From: Antedon bifida | Taxonomy: Eukaryota > Echinodermata > Crinoidea > Comatulida > Antedonidae | Direction: 5' to 3' | Assembly (NCBI GenBank): GCA_963402885.1 | Contig: OY727096.1 | Span: forward strand, 20,503,820 to 20,567,819 | DNA: 64,000 nucleotides | Part shown: piece after piece, positions 1 through 13,800 of the stretch | How the letters are laid out: every line of letters starts with the position of its first letter | Numbering within the stretch: the stretch's first letter is position 1 | Notes under the pieces: model-generated | What the model was told of the DNA's origin: nothing | Database searches by the model: none | The model's input: only the letters and a program-made list of their open reading frames with translations | Translations under genes and position numbers: made by a program

Positions 1-181
1 AATAAAATTATTATATTATTAGTGTTCAAGATCTTATTCATTTCAATAAAAACATTTTTCCCAAGAGTGACAGGCGTTCTCGCTTAACTTTTTTCTATAT
101 TAAACAGTTTCATTATGAGAAAGTTATTAGTCAAATTGAAAATATATGTAGTAAAATGTAACCAGACTTTGTTTATAACTC

Positions 182-309
182 TAAAGCGCTGTCTACACTA
201 TTAAACTTTATGTGACAAAAAACACTACCATTTTTGACAATATCACTACCATATTTGGACACATCACACTTTTGTGTCAATCTAGTTTGATAGTGTAGAC
301 AGAGCTTTA
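182..309. repeat. AGCTCTG-family MITE, copy 1
   Basis: Inverted ends read AAGCGCTGTCTACACTAT and, on the right, ATAGTGTAGACAGAGCTT. TA is present on both sides. This copy lies in the presumed KIF19 intron 3. Confidence 0.85.
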
Positions 310-339
310 CATAATGAGTGTTTTTAACCATACACTAAA

Positions 340-692
340 CAAAATGTTTAATGGAGAAGCAGTATCATTAAAATTGTGAACTTTAACAATATACAGAGTG
401 TGAAAGCTTTCATTCAATAACAACAACATTAATTCTATGTACATAGATCTTCCGCTGTATTTGAAGTGTATAGAGTGGCTGGCAACATGTAACATGGTAA
501 CCACACTCTGTTAACAATGATTAAGAGTGTCCTTGCGCCTGAAAATCCAAACTAAACCTTTAAAATGGAGAAGAAACTTAATTGAACAAGTAAAACAATA
601 CATTAAAAGCTTTTATTCAATAATAATAAGCGTCGAGTTTATGTACATAGTTCATTCGCTGTGTTTGATGTGTGTTAAATGGCTGGCGACAG
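340..692. repeat. Diverged direct duplication
   Basis: About 150 bp at 340-490 reappears at 560-692. The shared pieces are AATGGAGAAG, a TTCATTCAATAA-like motif, ATGTACATAG and GGCTGGC, in the same order and spacing. No function is seen. Confidence 0.5.
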
Positions 693-2530
693 TGAGTTAA
701 TTACATCGTGAAGTATAAAGGTGTTCAAATAGATCAACTTAATCAAACTACACAATCTACACATTTAAAGCTGGTACCATTAAGCTAAATTTGACAAGTA
801 TCCATTACAAATTATATACCGGAACCTGTCAGTTCACGGCATCTGATTGGTTAATCATCGGTCTATAGTTATTGCCATGCTCTCGAACTATAGACCGGCT
901 AAACTGGGCATGTATGTTTCCTCTATCTTTTTCTTTAATACAATACAATCAGATCCACACGCACAACACAACGATTGCGTAGCTAGCCCTAGCCTCTATA
1001 GCCTACAATGATTATAAACTTGTGCAAATTTAGTGGCCAGAAATATGAAGAAACAAATAAAGTATGATTTGGGAATATTTATTGCATATCTGGAAGCGAC
1101 GAATTATCAAATGCATGCCTTTTTTGTTTGCTTCTTCGCAGCGAAACAGTGTCACTAACTATTCCAACCAAGTCCGTGTTTGCATGCGCTTCGGCCTAGC
1201 CAGCCAAATTGAGCGGTACTGTATATAATACAAATAGTATATCGCATAGTCTCCAGATCACCTTGGGCTATATTTTTAACCATGCCCCACAGCCCAGATA
1301 TTTGTATACTGATGGATATAAAACAGTGTACAGAAATAATGCAAAGTAGATAAGATAATAGTTAATAAGGCTCGTTCAAGCTTAGTTATTAACCCAGGTG
1401 AATAGGTTTCATGTAACTTCGGTATGTAGGAACCACCTTACTTATACACAGCTTATATGCATATAAATACTGTCTATAGAATTACCGCCTTCTCCTTCAG
1501 TTATTATTCCGAAACGAAAGATTACCATTAACATAGATCTACGAAATACAACAGGGTTTTTTATGGCACTAACTAAGTCAAGCACAATGCCTAAGATTCA
1601 GCCCTCATTGAATTTCACATCCCTGGATTTCATTGTACTATTAAAAATAAAACATATCTTTCTTTTAACGGCTGTTATTGTGTGCAGCATATATTTATTA
1701 CTCTTCGTTACAATAAACATAATATTAACTGAGGTATAAAGTAGACACGAAAACACAATTTCAGAATCTTTAAATCAATTATAGTTCTGTCGCTAAAAAA
1801 TGTTTTGTTAAAACCAATTTAATTGGATGTTGTGTTCAAACTGCAGATTGATAGAATGGGATTATATGTATAATATAAATTATTGTGGGCAGACATAATA
1901 CGTGCTTGATAATGTTACTAGTAAAAATCTATAAAACATTGTTAACAATTGGCTGAAAATCATATTGTCAATATTAACAGTCTACGATAGGAAGAGGATA
2001 ATAGTACAGAATGCTAATTATTGTAGTATTCTCAACCTTGCTCAATAAAATCAATTCCATGAGAGATACACAATAACATAATAATCTTATTGTATCTAAT
2101 ATGGATAGGATATGAGCCATACAAATGTAATAAATAGTTATTATGAAAAAAAAAGTTTCGTTTACTAAATAATATACAAATAATGTGCAATGGCAGAAAA
2201 ATTGCTATGAAGTGACAATAGAACATTCCATCTTTCACTAAATGAAAATAAAAATTGTTCCATTGTATGAATATAAAAACAATTCGTTATTTGTTTCCTA
2301 TACATCAAAAGTTAGATCCTCATCATTTGAAGGTCGTGATTTCATATACAGACAGGTAACAAGATCTAATGCGAATATAACAAATTTGCACTTAAAAACA
2401 AAACAAACATAAAACAAAAACTCTTTATGTTCCTTGATGTGGAGTATTTATTTAAATATGATGTGACCACAATCCTCCAATCAAATGGCAAAGATCTACT
2501 TAGGTGTTGTATATTCTAATGTTACTGTAC

Positions 2531-5500
2531 CTGCTTAGACTTGATATCAAACGCTTCGTCAAATGCATACTGCTTTTCCCGAGAACGATTTACTCGGAGA
2601 ACATCATCAGGATCCTCAGCTGGGTCCATCAACACCACCATCTAGACACAAACAATCACAATAATGCTTGTCATAGTGGGAAAAAAGTCATTTTATAATT
2701 CATCAAAAAATGAGAACTTTGTAACTGTGTAAGTTTTAATCAAGTGTGGAGTTTTTTTCTGGAGAATAATAAAAAAATAATGCCAATTGTTTTCATTCAA
2801 ATATAAAATGTAAGAAATATAAATGTATTTTATATCCTATCTTACCAAGGAAGACAAAAATATTCAATTTCTGATGAATAAAGTTTATCTACAGTATGTC
2901 AATATAAAACACAATATTAATTTATATACTGTACATGTAGTCTAGTTTGAAATGTTTTGTAGAAATTAAAAACATCAATTAACAAAGTTACAAAATCTAT
3001 CTTACAAAAAAGTGCTAACGGTAATTATTATTTCAAAGAAAGGTTCAAACAATATCGTGGACAAATTATCTAAAGTAGTTTGTTCAAATTTGTTTTTAAT
3101 CATATAATTTCTTCAGTTGACGTCAGTTCAAATCAAATGTGATTACTATACTATTAACATTCCACCAATTAAATCCTTTTAAGGAATTTTCCGACAATAT
3201 GGATCTATTATTACTACCATGTGTATGGAATTAGTTGCTATGGAAATACCGTGTTTTTTAATCAAAACACTGCAACAGGGAATTTGAAGAGCAGGGAGTA
3301 GGCTACGGTTATCAATTGTGAACTGGACAAGTATACAGTGGTCATATTTACCATTCTCTTAGTACTAAGTATTTCAATTAGGTAAATAAATATGTAATGA
3401 TTTACTTTAGATATATTTTTTTGAAAGTGTGTTTCTTAGTGTGATGTTGAATATGACAACAGGTCCCCCCCCCCCCACCCAATTAAAGACTGTAATTTAA
3501 ATTAGGGCTTTTTAAAATTTTTTATTCAATATTTTACACAGGAGCCTCACAAGATGAAAAAACCTTAGCTTCAAGGCACCTTAGATAACTAATTCTTCTT
3601 CAAATAATTGGAGTTCAATCATCGACATTTTTATTCCATAGTCAAAATAAAAACATATACAGTACAAATACAATACAAATAATATGATAATGGGATACAA
3701 AATAAGCACAAGTGCTTTAAACATGTAAACCTAAAAAAAATAACAATACCCGAGTATAAAAAAAGAAGAAGTTAAAGTTAAAAAGCTGATAAAACCAATA
3801 AGAGAGGTATTGGAGAGGGACATTGGAGGAAGCCTTTAGGGAGAATGGCAGTAGATTGCTTTGAGGTTGCTTGGGGTGGGTGCTATATGAAAATTTCAGT
3901 TATGCAATTAATATTATTTTGCTATCAAATATAATACAAACACCTGTTTTTAATGTCTGGCTGTAATTGCATAGGGCGTAAATAAATATGTGACGTCAAA
4001 ATCTTCATGCTCCAAAAGACAAGATATTGTGTTTGAAGGAAACGTTTTTGTTCCGCAACTGATCTGGTGCGAATAATCAATCAGGAAAAACGTCATGTCA
4101 GTTCCGCGCATAAGTGAGTCTATGTGATACGCAACAGCGAACCAGAAAATACGTCAAAATAAATTGGATGTTATAAAGATCAATTGTAGATCAAAAGCCA
4201 TAACCAGGCTTATGTGAAATTAATTTAAATTTATTGAATTTCTGTTAAGGCAATTTACAGAACAAGTTAACAAATAATCTTGCATTAGAGATAATTGTTT
4301 TCTGTAACTAACTGTGAAGTAGCTATGAGTTAAGGTAACTGGTCAGATGTTATTTTGGCTTAAAGGTAACCCCAGTCATCAGTAAAATTTTGGTGTTCTA
4401 GAGGTATGAATGGCAGGCTAGTGATGTGTACAGTAGGTAGTGGGTTCAAGTCCCGCAAGAGAATGAGTAGGCCTACAGTGACAGTGCAATTATGACATCA
4501 CACTTTAATATTTTGATCAAGTTTTCATTCGATAAACCAATAGATGAAAGAAAAAGAATAAAAATAACAAGGTTAAAGTTATCTTTCACTGTTAAATGTA
4601 CTATATTAATTAAAGATGTATTCTCCCCCAAAAACATGAAAAATGAAGATTAATAAAATCAGACTTTAAATAGGCCATTTTGCAGTTTTAATAAAGTTAT
4701 TCACTTCTGTAAATTTCTTCTTAAACAAAAAATTATTATTGCACTTATAAAAGACAAAAGAAAGGTTTAATTTTAACCAAACACCATTTCAGACAATCTA
4801 AGTATTTTTTGCTTTAAATTACATTTTTTTAGGTAACTAATTTTATTTTTTATCCAGTTTTTGGTCAAAGTGAATAACTATTATGTGACATTAAAATGGC
4901 ATATTAAAAAAAAAATTGAAATTTTTAGGAGGACAATATTTCTTTCAAGTTTAGTATCATCCATAACTTACATTTGATTCTATGGTGTGTGCAATTGTTG
5001 ACGCCCCAGCTTCTATTTCTGATGGCATCAATGGACGAATACGGACAGCAACCTGATTGAAAATGTCAATTTATGGTTTAACTTTATTTTAAAAGTCTGA
5101 ACAGTAATCAATTATTAATTCTGCAAAAGTAAGTTGGATAAATATGTTTTGATAAAGCTATTAAATAAAACTCAACAAACATAAGCCACTTATATGGAAT
5201 CATAATCAAACAAAATGTGCAAATAAAAAGATACCCAAATCTATTGAATAAGATAAGATTACATGATCAAACACACAGTGTTTCTAGGATAAGGGTTTAA
5301 ATACAAAAGAGGTACAAAATATATGTCTTTTGGACTTTGACAATTATAAAAGAATTTATTGAATCAATACATTCATTCACTGTCTCTATACAGTACATAT
5401 TACTGATATTTCTAAATGTTTCAGTTATCTCAATTAATAAAACATAATATAACATTTTTATTATAAATAAAAATATGGCATAAATTATAGTAAACTACAT

Positions 5501-6116
5501 TTTTTTTATTTGTAAATTGTCATGGAAATAATTATTGTTACATAATCTTACAAATTCTTGGATAAATATATAAAGTTCTTGTCCTAATAATATTAAAACA
5601 TGTTTTTTTATTATTTTTCACCAACCCTATCCCCATATTTCAGTTCTGGTGCTGGCAACTTTTACATTTCTAATATTCCTGTTTGTTTGCACTTGTTTAA
5701 ATCTATAACCATTAACCATTATAATTATTACATAATTTATAGTAAACTACGTTTTTCTATTTATTTTGTAAATTGTCATCCATGGAAAAATCTTGGATAA
5801 ATACCTAGTTCTTGTCCTAATAACATTAAAACATTGTTTTTTATAACCAAGTTTTCACCAACCAAAAGAATTTAAAATATCTAAAACTTAAGTTGTTTTG
5901 TCTGTAATTGTCTGTTTCTAATAATTAACTAGTCAATTAGTCCCTATATTTCAGTTTTCCATTTTTCCCTTTTGTTTGTACTTTTAAATCTAAAACCACT
6001 AAGCAGTTATATTAAATACAGAAATAAATATTAATAGTAATGATAATAATGATATTGACAAAATAAAATCTTACCGTAAATTGCATGTCCTTCCATTCCG
6101 AGTTCTTAATTGCCAT
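2531..6116 (-). CDS. KIF19: KIF19-type kinesin, N-terminal exons only (partial)
   Basis: Three coding exons, 6075-6116, 4972-5052 and 2531-2641, join in phase 0 to give 78 residues that begin MAIKNSEWKDMQF. They contain VAVRIRPLMPSEIEAGA (the first beta strand of a kinesin motor) and MDPAEDPDDVLRVNRSREK, which matches the start of human KIF19 almost word for word. All junctions are GT-AG. Kinesin-8 family KIF19 is known as a microtubule-depolymerising motor that sets the length of motile cilia. The P-loop exon (GxxxxGKT) is absent, so the rest of the motor and the tail lie beyond the left edge and intron 3 exceeds 2.5 kb. The start was chosen because the ATG sits directly before the first splice donor with no upstream in-frame extension. 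Intron 2 (2642-4971) holds a 12-base C tract at 3465-3476 and a MITE-like repeat, but no exon. Confidence 0.9.
4611..4946. repeat. Second MITE-like family (AAAGATGTATTGTCC), copy a
   Basis: About 335 bp with inverted ends AAAGATGTATTCTCCCCC and, on the opposite strand, AAAGAAATATTGTCCTCC. A second copy lies inverted at 47915-48262. It ends about 25 bp from the KIF19 exon 2 donor. TTAA-like flanks suggest a DNA transposon derivative. Confidence 0.65.
5481..6008. repeat. Tandem duplication in KIF19 intron 1
   Basis: Two diverged units of about 250 bp (from 5481 and from 5731) share TATAGTAAACTAC, TTGTAAATTGTCAT, TCTTGGATAAATA, GTTCTTGTCCTAATAA and CCATATTTCAGTT-like motifs in order. Confidence 0.6.
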
Positions 6117-7866
6117 GGTGATCGTCACCACCTTTAATAGCTTGTTAGTTCATCGTTCAGATTTTGTTTAGTACTTATTCCATACCATACGACTTTAAAT
6201 GTTGGAATTAATCTATCACGTTTCAAGCTAAGCCATACTATGTTGTCTGAAAATAGATAGAATGCTATTTTAAATTGAAATATAAAATAGTTGGTTAAAA
6301 CCTGAAAAATAAAGTTGAGAAAAAAAAACTTTGAATAGGTCATTTTGTAGTTTTATTTAAGATTCATTCAATTAAAAAAAAAACAACAAACAATTTATGA
6401 TCTGCACAGAAAAAGACAGAATGACATTTATATTTAACCACAATTCCAGGTTATTAGGTTAAATGTATCATACACATACATACAATAAGGTACAAAAGTA
6501 TAAGATGAATGAATAACAATTGCTGCAAAGAACCTACTGGGCTGCGCCAAACAACTTGGATGGATAAACCAACTCACACAGCAAGTGGTCGTCTTAAGCA
6601 CTACTTAAATACAACGTGAGCTAATGATCTGGTGGCCTAAGTTTGGAAATAAATTTTACTACCACAAAACGCGTTGCAATCACAGATTTAAGCATAAACA
6701 TCAACTAAATGATTCATTTTAAGTAATGTTGTATTAGATGAAGAATACAGAAATATAGGTAACTTACAACTGCTGTTGTTTATTCTGTATAATCTTCGTA
6801 CACCTGTGTCTCTGCCAGTTAGTTTATCGTCGCCTTGTATATTATTGTTATGTACAGCGCCACCAATCTGAATTTGACAACGTTTGTCTTACTTGAGTAC
6901 TGTTGCTCACTTTAACGTAAAATAGTTCTAAATAAATACAAAAAATATGAAATTCTAATAAATTTTAACAAACAGTGTTAGTTCATTTTAAAAATTATTA
7001 TCAATTATTACATTTCAATCGGTATTTGTGAACAAAGTTGAAAGAAAACACAGTGAACTTTCGCGGAACGTTTGTAAAATCTCTTCTTCCATATTTGGAA
7101 GAATGGTTGCTTAGTTACAAAGTAAACTATTATCAACATAAGTATTGTAAATAGATCGAATTAATTGATTCTGTGGACCGTGCGTGTTCGTGCATTTAAA
7201 ATGATCATGTACGGTCATGCCTCGTAAATACGAAAGTACCTTTTTTAAACAAATAAAACAATTTTGTTTGTCTTATGTAGTTTAATATATGTATCATAAA
7301 TAGTGTACATAAAATAATATATATAATATAATATATTATTTGATATAAAGCAGTAGATAACTGATTATACATATTCAAATATATAGTGATCAGCTTACAC
7401 ATAAATAGGCCTATACTCACTTGTACTTTTCCAAGAACATACTCTTTATGAATCAAATCAAATTTACACAGATATAACATTATAACAAATACAAACACAG
7501 TGAGACATTTATTTATTAAGTTTTGTTTTATTTTATTTACAAAAGCTGTTCATACAATATCATGAAAACATATATGTAAAGTAAACTTGTTTACTAGATG
7601 TTACATGGTAACTGTCAGTGTAAAATGTCTTTTATTCCAAATAACCTATTATATGCAGGAGAATTGGAATGTGGCATTGGCATATTTAATTGGTAACTTT
7701 TGTGCTCAACAGAAATTATGTTAAGTATTGTTTTCTATTCGAGTTGTATACATTAGTTAATGCAACATTGTTTAACAGAAAAGTCCTCGATCAAATACAT
7801 CAATTGTTTTTATTTCCTTTGTTTTATTCCCTTCAAAAAAGGTGACTTTTAATTCTGTTGTTAGTC
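6117..7866. other. KIF19-NUP85 intergenic region
   Basis: This is the upstream region of KIF19 and the downstream region of NUP85, both on the minus strand. A fragment related to the second MITE family is at about 6318-6375. An AATAAA on the minus strand at 7808-7813 is a plausible NUP85 poly(A) signal, 54 bp past the stop. Nothing else is recognised. Confidence 0.5.
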
Positions 7867-10800
7867 TCAGCTAGATGATGCCTCTTCCAAGATAGCTTTG
7901 GCTAAATTCCTTGCAAGTGCCAATTGCAGAAGTTCTATTTTCTCCTTCTCTGCATGAAAAGCACCCTGAAAACAAAGATAAAAATAAAATAAAATACTTG
8001 TAGTACTTGCAGAGAGCAACATGGTGCGATATTTAATAGTTTGTAATGTTTGCAAGAATTTTACCAAATATGTGGAAAAGAATGAATGTATGTTTGGGCT
8101 CTGGGTTCTAATCCTGGTCAGATTAAACCTTGCATGCCTCACTGAGATTTGTATAGGTTGTATTTCAGATCAGATTTAAAGCTGTTGTGGACAAAAATAA
8201 AAGCTGAGGAGTCGATTTTTAGAATTGGTTTTGTGTACAAAACCCTACAGTTCCGTAAGTTAAATACTGTAATAAACAACAACAGATAATAAATGATGGC
8301 AAGGTTTTGTAATAGCTAAGTCAGCAAAATTGCATGTGGGTGAGTAAAGGTCAGAGAGTAAATGTCAAAGCTGGCTAGCATGCTTCTGGAACTAATCTGT
8401 GATACCTTGTGTTTATTTAAATATTCTTCGTCAGTGTAGAGTTGAGTATGATAGTCACGGCATTCTTGTAGACTGTGCATAAGTTCATATGTTTGTTTAC
8501 TAGATAATATCACATCTTGTAGCTCTAACAATGGAAGAGCATCAGTCAGTAAAGTCAACCAGAATCTGAAAAGGGATGATCAAAGTTTAAGGCTGTGTCT
8601 ACACTATCAAACTTTATGTGACAAAAAAATGTGATGTGCCCAAATATGGTAGTGATATGCTTAAATATGGTAGTGATATGACATCAACATGACCATATTT
8701 GGACATTTTTTGTTACATAAAGTTTGATAGTGTAGACAGAGCTTAATGTGCGTGTTCTGGTTTAATTACTATAAACTTATAGATCCATGTTACATTACAA
8801 TGAACCGGTTTATTCCAGTTTATTCCAGTTTAATCCACTCAAGGACAAACAAAATTAGTTACTTCCGAATCAAGGAATGCAGGAAAAGATAAGAAGAGCA
8901 ATAGATTACAAGAGTTTTGTTATAGCATGAAAACTTTTTATCTCATAATGTATTAAAGGGCGCATAACACAATTCAATTTAACATTACATGCTGTCAAAA
9001 TATACTACCTTTACCTTTGTACATTTTAGGAAATGTGGAATGGGTTTTTAAACACACATTAATAGATTTGTTATTTCTCCTTCATAAAGCAATACAGTAC
9101 TTGTATGTAAATGACATATTCTTTCGACATGCTCCTTTAAATGCAATAAGGAAGAAAAAGCATCCTGCTTCTAAGGAAGGAAGTTTTTTGTATAGTAATA
9201 TAAAAAACAAGAACTACAGTTTATTATTACTAGTTCGCTGGCTACTTTGACATACAAAGCACTAAGCATCAAGTGAATATTTTCAAATAAGGCAAGTACA
9301 TTTTTTAGAGGTTAAGATTTCAACTTTGTTGTAGTAACAGATTATTTGTATCTTAATATAAATAAAAGTTTAAAAAATAACTTAAAAGTTTGCTAACCAC
9401 TACAATGCCAGTATATTAGGGAACTACAGAGGTTGGACCCCAAAGTAGACAAATTATAATTTTAAATTTCATCCTTTTAGATACAATATGTTGCTTAACG
9501 CTAAATTGTTTGGATTGGCAGTCATATTGAAACTATTTTATGAAACATGTGCTACTGCAGAAACATGCAGCAACTGTTGTACTGCAATTCCTGGTAATCC
9601 AGGCAACCCTGGAAATACTGGCAACTCAGGTCAGAAAGGAGAAAAGGGGTCAGATGGAATAGTTGGTGTACAGGGCCAGAAGGGGGATGCTGGAGTGCCT
9701 GGTAAGCTAGGACCTAAGGGCCCACCAGGACCACTCAGAGAAGAAATACAACGCAAATCAGCATTTACAGTTGCGTATACCTTTGCAGGCAGTGTGCAAG
9801 CTGTTGGTCCGATCAAATACGACAACATTATAACAAATGTTGGTGATCATTACAGTGCAGAAACTGGGGTTTTTTTGTGTCAAATTCCTGGCACATATGT
9901 TTTCAGTTTCACCAGCCAGAAAAATGATCAGGGTGTTGTTTTACGAACAAATCTGATGAAAAATGATGCAATAATTATAGCAGGCTTGGGTCAATCTACG
10001 GAAGGAGAGTCTTTTACAAATATTGCTGTCTTGAATCTAGAACAGAATGACCGTGTTTGGACACAGCCTCATGTTGCAACTAATAATTATTTGCGATCTT
10101 CATTCAACTACTGTACATTTAGTGGTTTTCTTCTTTATGCTTCTTAAATATACTTGTTAGCTGATTTAACCAACTGCATTAAGTATGTAATTGAAACTTA
10201 ACTTTAAAGTTTTTAATTTTAATACTGCTTTAGAAGATGTAATAAAAATACAGCTTTAAAATAATCAGTTAATGATTCCTGAAATTAAAATTATATAATA
10301 ACATAAAAAATATACTTTTAGAACAATATAAAGATTCAATGTACAGTATATTGCACTTACTTCTTTGGTGCCAGTTTTGCCGACAGTAATGATAACAAGA
10401 GCGATGCGCCCTCTCTAAAATTACCACTTTCGTACAGACGGTGAAATTCTCGATATTTTCCTTTAAATAAAATGTAAACAAAATGATAAGATCTCTCAAC
10501 TCTGTTTGTTTTTAATTGAAATATATACCACATCTATACAAACTACTGTAAAGCTGTGCCTACACTATCAAACTAGTTTGACAAAAAAAAGTGTGTGATG
10601 TGGCCAAATATGGTAGTGATATACTTAAATATGGTAGTGATATGACATCATCATATCCATATACGGGCACACATAACATTTTTTTGTCACATGAAGTTTG
10701 ATAGTGTAGACAGCTTTAGAATTAATGATTTAACCAACTCACCAAGAAATGTAAGCCTATCACTCAGAAGCATGCCAGGCCCTAGATTGTCAATCAAGTC

Positions 10801-13800
10801 CAAGTTTGAGAAATCACCACTTGTTGTGTACTCGGCCAAAAACTTCTCTGACAAATAAGTGGCAAAGGCTGCGTCTTTTGACTGCATGCACCACGACAGG
10901 GCTGAGCCAAGACGACCATTGTGCAATGCTTGCATACACATCACCTTGCAGATGGTTTTAACTAATAGGAAGAAAAAAATATAAATAGAATAAACATCAA
11001 GTTGTTTAAGGAATAAACAACCAAACTTTTCTGATAAATTAGTGGCAAAGGCAGTATCTTTTGACTACAACTTGAGTCAAGACGGCCATTGTGCAATGCT
11101 TGCATACACATCACCTTACAAATGGTTTTAACTAATAAGAAAAATACATATAGTATTAATATCAAGTTGTTTAAGGAATAAACAACCAAACTTTTCTGAT
11201 AAATTAGTAGCAAAGGCAGTATCTTTTGACTACAACTTGAATGAGTCAAGATGGCCATTGTGCAATGCTTGCATACACATCACCTTACAAATGGTTTTAA
11301 CTAATAAGAAAAATACATATAGTGTTAATATCAAGTTGTTTAAGGAATAAACAACCAAACTTTTCTAATAAATTAGTGGCAAAGGCAGTATCTTTTGACT
11401 ACAACTTGAGTCAAGACGGCCATTGTGCAATGGTTGCATAAACATCACCTTACAAATGGTTTTAACTAATAGGACGAAAAAAATATAAATAGTATAAATA
11501 TCAACTTATTTAAGAAATAAACACTCCTACTAGCAAATAAACAATTAGAAAAGTGCTACCTTGATCTTTCATATCACGATCTCTGCACATTTCCAAGAGT
11601 TTCAAAGCCTTTTTGTCGGTCTGTAATGGAATTCGTTCAACTAGCAATTCTTGGTAATGCCTGTTCGAAATAAAAGCAACAAAAATTAATAAACAGCAAG
11701 AAGATATTGATATTTTACAAGAAATAAATATATTATTATTACAAGCAAGAAGATAGATATATTATTATACATATTGAAACTACAATAATACTTTTAATTT
11801 CCTACCTGCCAGACTCAGCACAATGATCTAAATATCCCATACATATTTGCCACATACTAAAAAGAATTAAACGTATAAATATTACACACTGTTATTTTAG
11901 TAAATTGCGGAAATCATCTTAGCACTGTAAAATATGCAAATCAATCTTTTTTATACCTCAAATTATACCATTACAGTAATTACACCTGTTCTGGTCCGGC
12001 AAATCAAATAACCGAGTGCAGTGTCGCAGAAACGAAACAGTGACTTACGCTTTGATTTTCCTGTTCCGGAACAGGTGTGAAAGACCCTTTATGCATGTAT
12101 TTTGCATGGACGTGGTTCTTGCAAAAAATGACAATCTTCATTAATATGTACATATAACTAAAATAAAATCTTAATCATCATACCTTTTATGTGACATTAG
12201 ACTAGATACATATTCCAGAAGTAAGAATTCCCTCAAGTTGGAGCCATAGCTGAAAAATTAAATTATTTAGTTTAGAAGATTATTTTGTTTGTCATGCTTA
12301 TGTTTTTCCAGCTATTGAATGCAAATTGAGGGCAAGCATGTTAACTTCCAAGCACTTACTTAAGTTGATGAGTTTCTAACTGACCACAATGGTGCAGTAA
12401 ATCTGTTATATGAGCACTGAACCACCAATTATTTAAGCATGTGCTAAAAAACAAAAACATGACTTAAGCATCGACTACATTGATAGACAAAGTATTATAT
12501 GGAATGGAATAGTATTATTCACCATATTGTACTCGTCACTTATTATAGTTTTAATTAATTTAATTTTGGGGTCTCGTTCAGACAAATCTTCCTGGTTTCC
12601 TGAGACCGTATTTCATCATTTTCTTTTTTTTTTTAAACATTGTACATATCATTATATCACAAAATATGATTTGAAGAAAAAACGTATTTATACAAAATTA
12701 TGTTTATTTTCTATGAACCAGAGATTCCGAAATTAAAGATTCAATTGAAATATCAAATGATATGACTGCATTTACCTGCTCTCCTTAATAACTTGATGGA
12801 TATCAAACTCAAGTGCTGCCAGCAAGATGTTGTCAAATGGGGTCAAACTGCTACTGCCACCATACGCGTCTAAACATGACTAAAATAAGAACCAAGATTC
12901 CAAAGTAATAAATTGCCAAATATTGCCGTAGTTATTACTCATTACCTTATATGACCCTAGTATAGCCCCAGAGGGCTTGGGTACAAACTTTGCCAATAAT
13001 TAGTCAGATTGCATTAACAATCTTGTTTTCATTAGCCTAAATGAGGGGTGGGATTATATATCTATCTATATAATTATACTTGAGCGTGGGATTATACTCG
13101 AGCGTGGGATTATACTTGAGCGTGGGATTATACTCGAGCATGGAATTATACTCGAGCATGGGATTACACTCGAGCATGGGATTACACTCGAGCATGGGAT
13201 TATTCTCAAGCATGGGATTATACTAGAGCATGGGATTATACTCAAACATGGGTTTATACTCGAGCATGGGATTATACTCGAGCGTGGGATTATACTCGAT
13301 CGTGCAATTATACTCGAGGGTGTGGGACTATACTCAAGCGTGGGATTATACTTGAGCGTGGGATTATACTCGAGCATGGGATTATACTCGAGCATGGGAT
13401 TATACTCGAGCATGGGATTATTCTCAAGCATGGGATTATACTAGAGCATGGGATTATACTCAAACATGGGATTATACTTGAGCATGGGATTATACCCGAG
13501 CGTGGGATTATACTCAATCGTGTAATTATACTCGAGTGTGGGACTATACTCAAGCGTGGAATTATACTCGAGCATGGGATTATACTCGAGCGTGAGATTA
13601 TACTTGAGCATGGGATTATACTTGAGCATGTTATTATACTCGAGGGTGGGATTATACTCGAGGGGGGATTATACTCGAGCATGGGATTATATTTAAGCGT
13701 GGGATTATACTCGAGCATGGGATTATACTCGGGTGTGGGATTATACCCAAGCGTGGGTTGATACTCGAGCGTGAGATTATACTGCAATTCAACATGGCAT

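Larger units (their letters stand above)
1..2530. other. Non-coding stretch, presumed KIF19 intron 3
   Basis: No exon with kinesin motor similarity is found on either strand. The region holds one MITE copy, a diverged direct duplication and a 12-bp perfect hairpin (arms 859-870 and 886-897). The remainder is AT-rich sequence with nothing recognisable. Confidence 0.6.

Noticed and set aside
4420..4460. tRNA gene (GGTTCAAGTCCCGC box)
   Set aside because: Only a B-box-like piece is present; no cloverleaf or A box can be drawn. At most a SINE remnant.
9017..9250. 77-codon plus-strand frame upstream of the C1q gene
   Set aside because: No homology, no signal peptide and no splice link that keeps frame with the C1q exon; lies in NUP85 intron 17.
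13066..13787. Long minus-strand open frames with repeating EYNPML / SSIIPR
   Set aside because: They follow from the 18-bp minisatellite period, open in more than one frame, and lie inside NUP85 intron 10.
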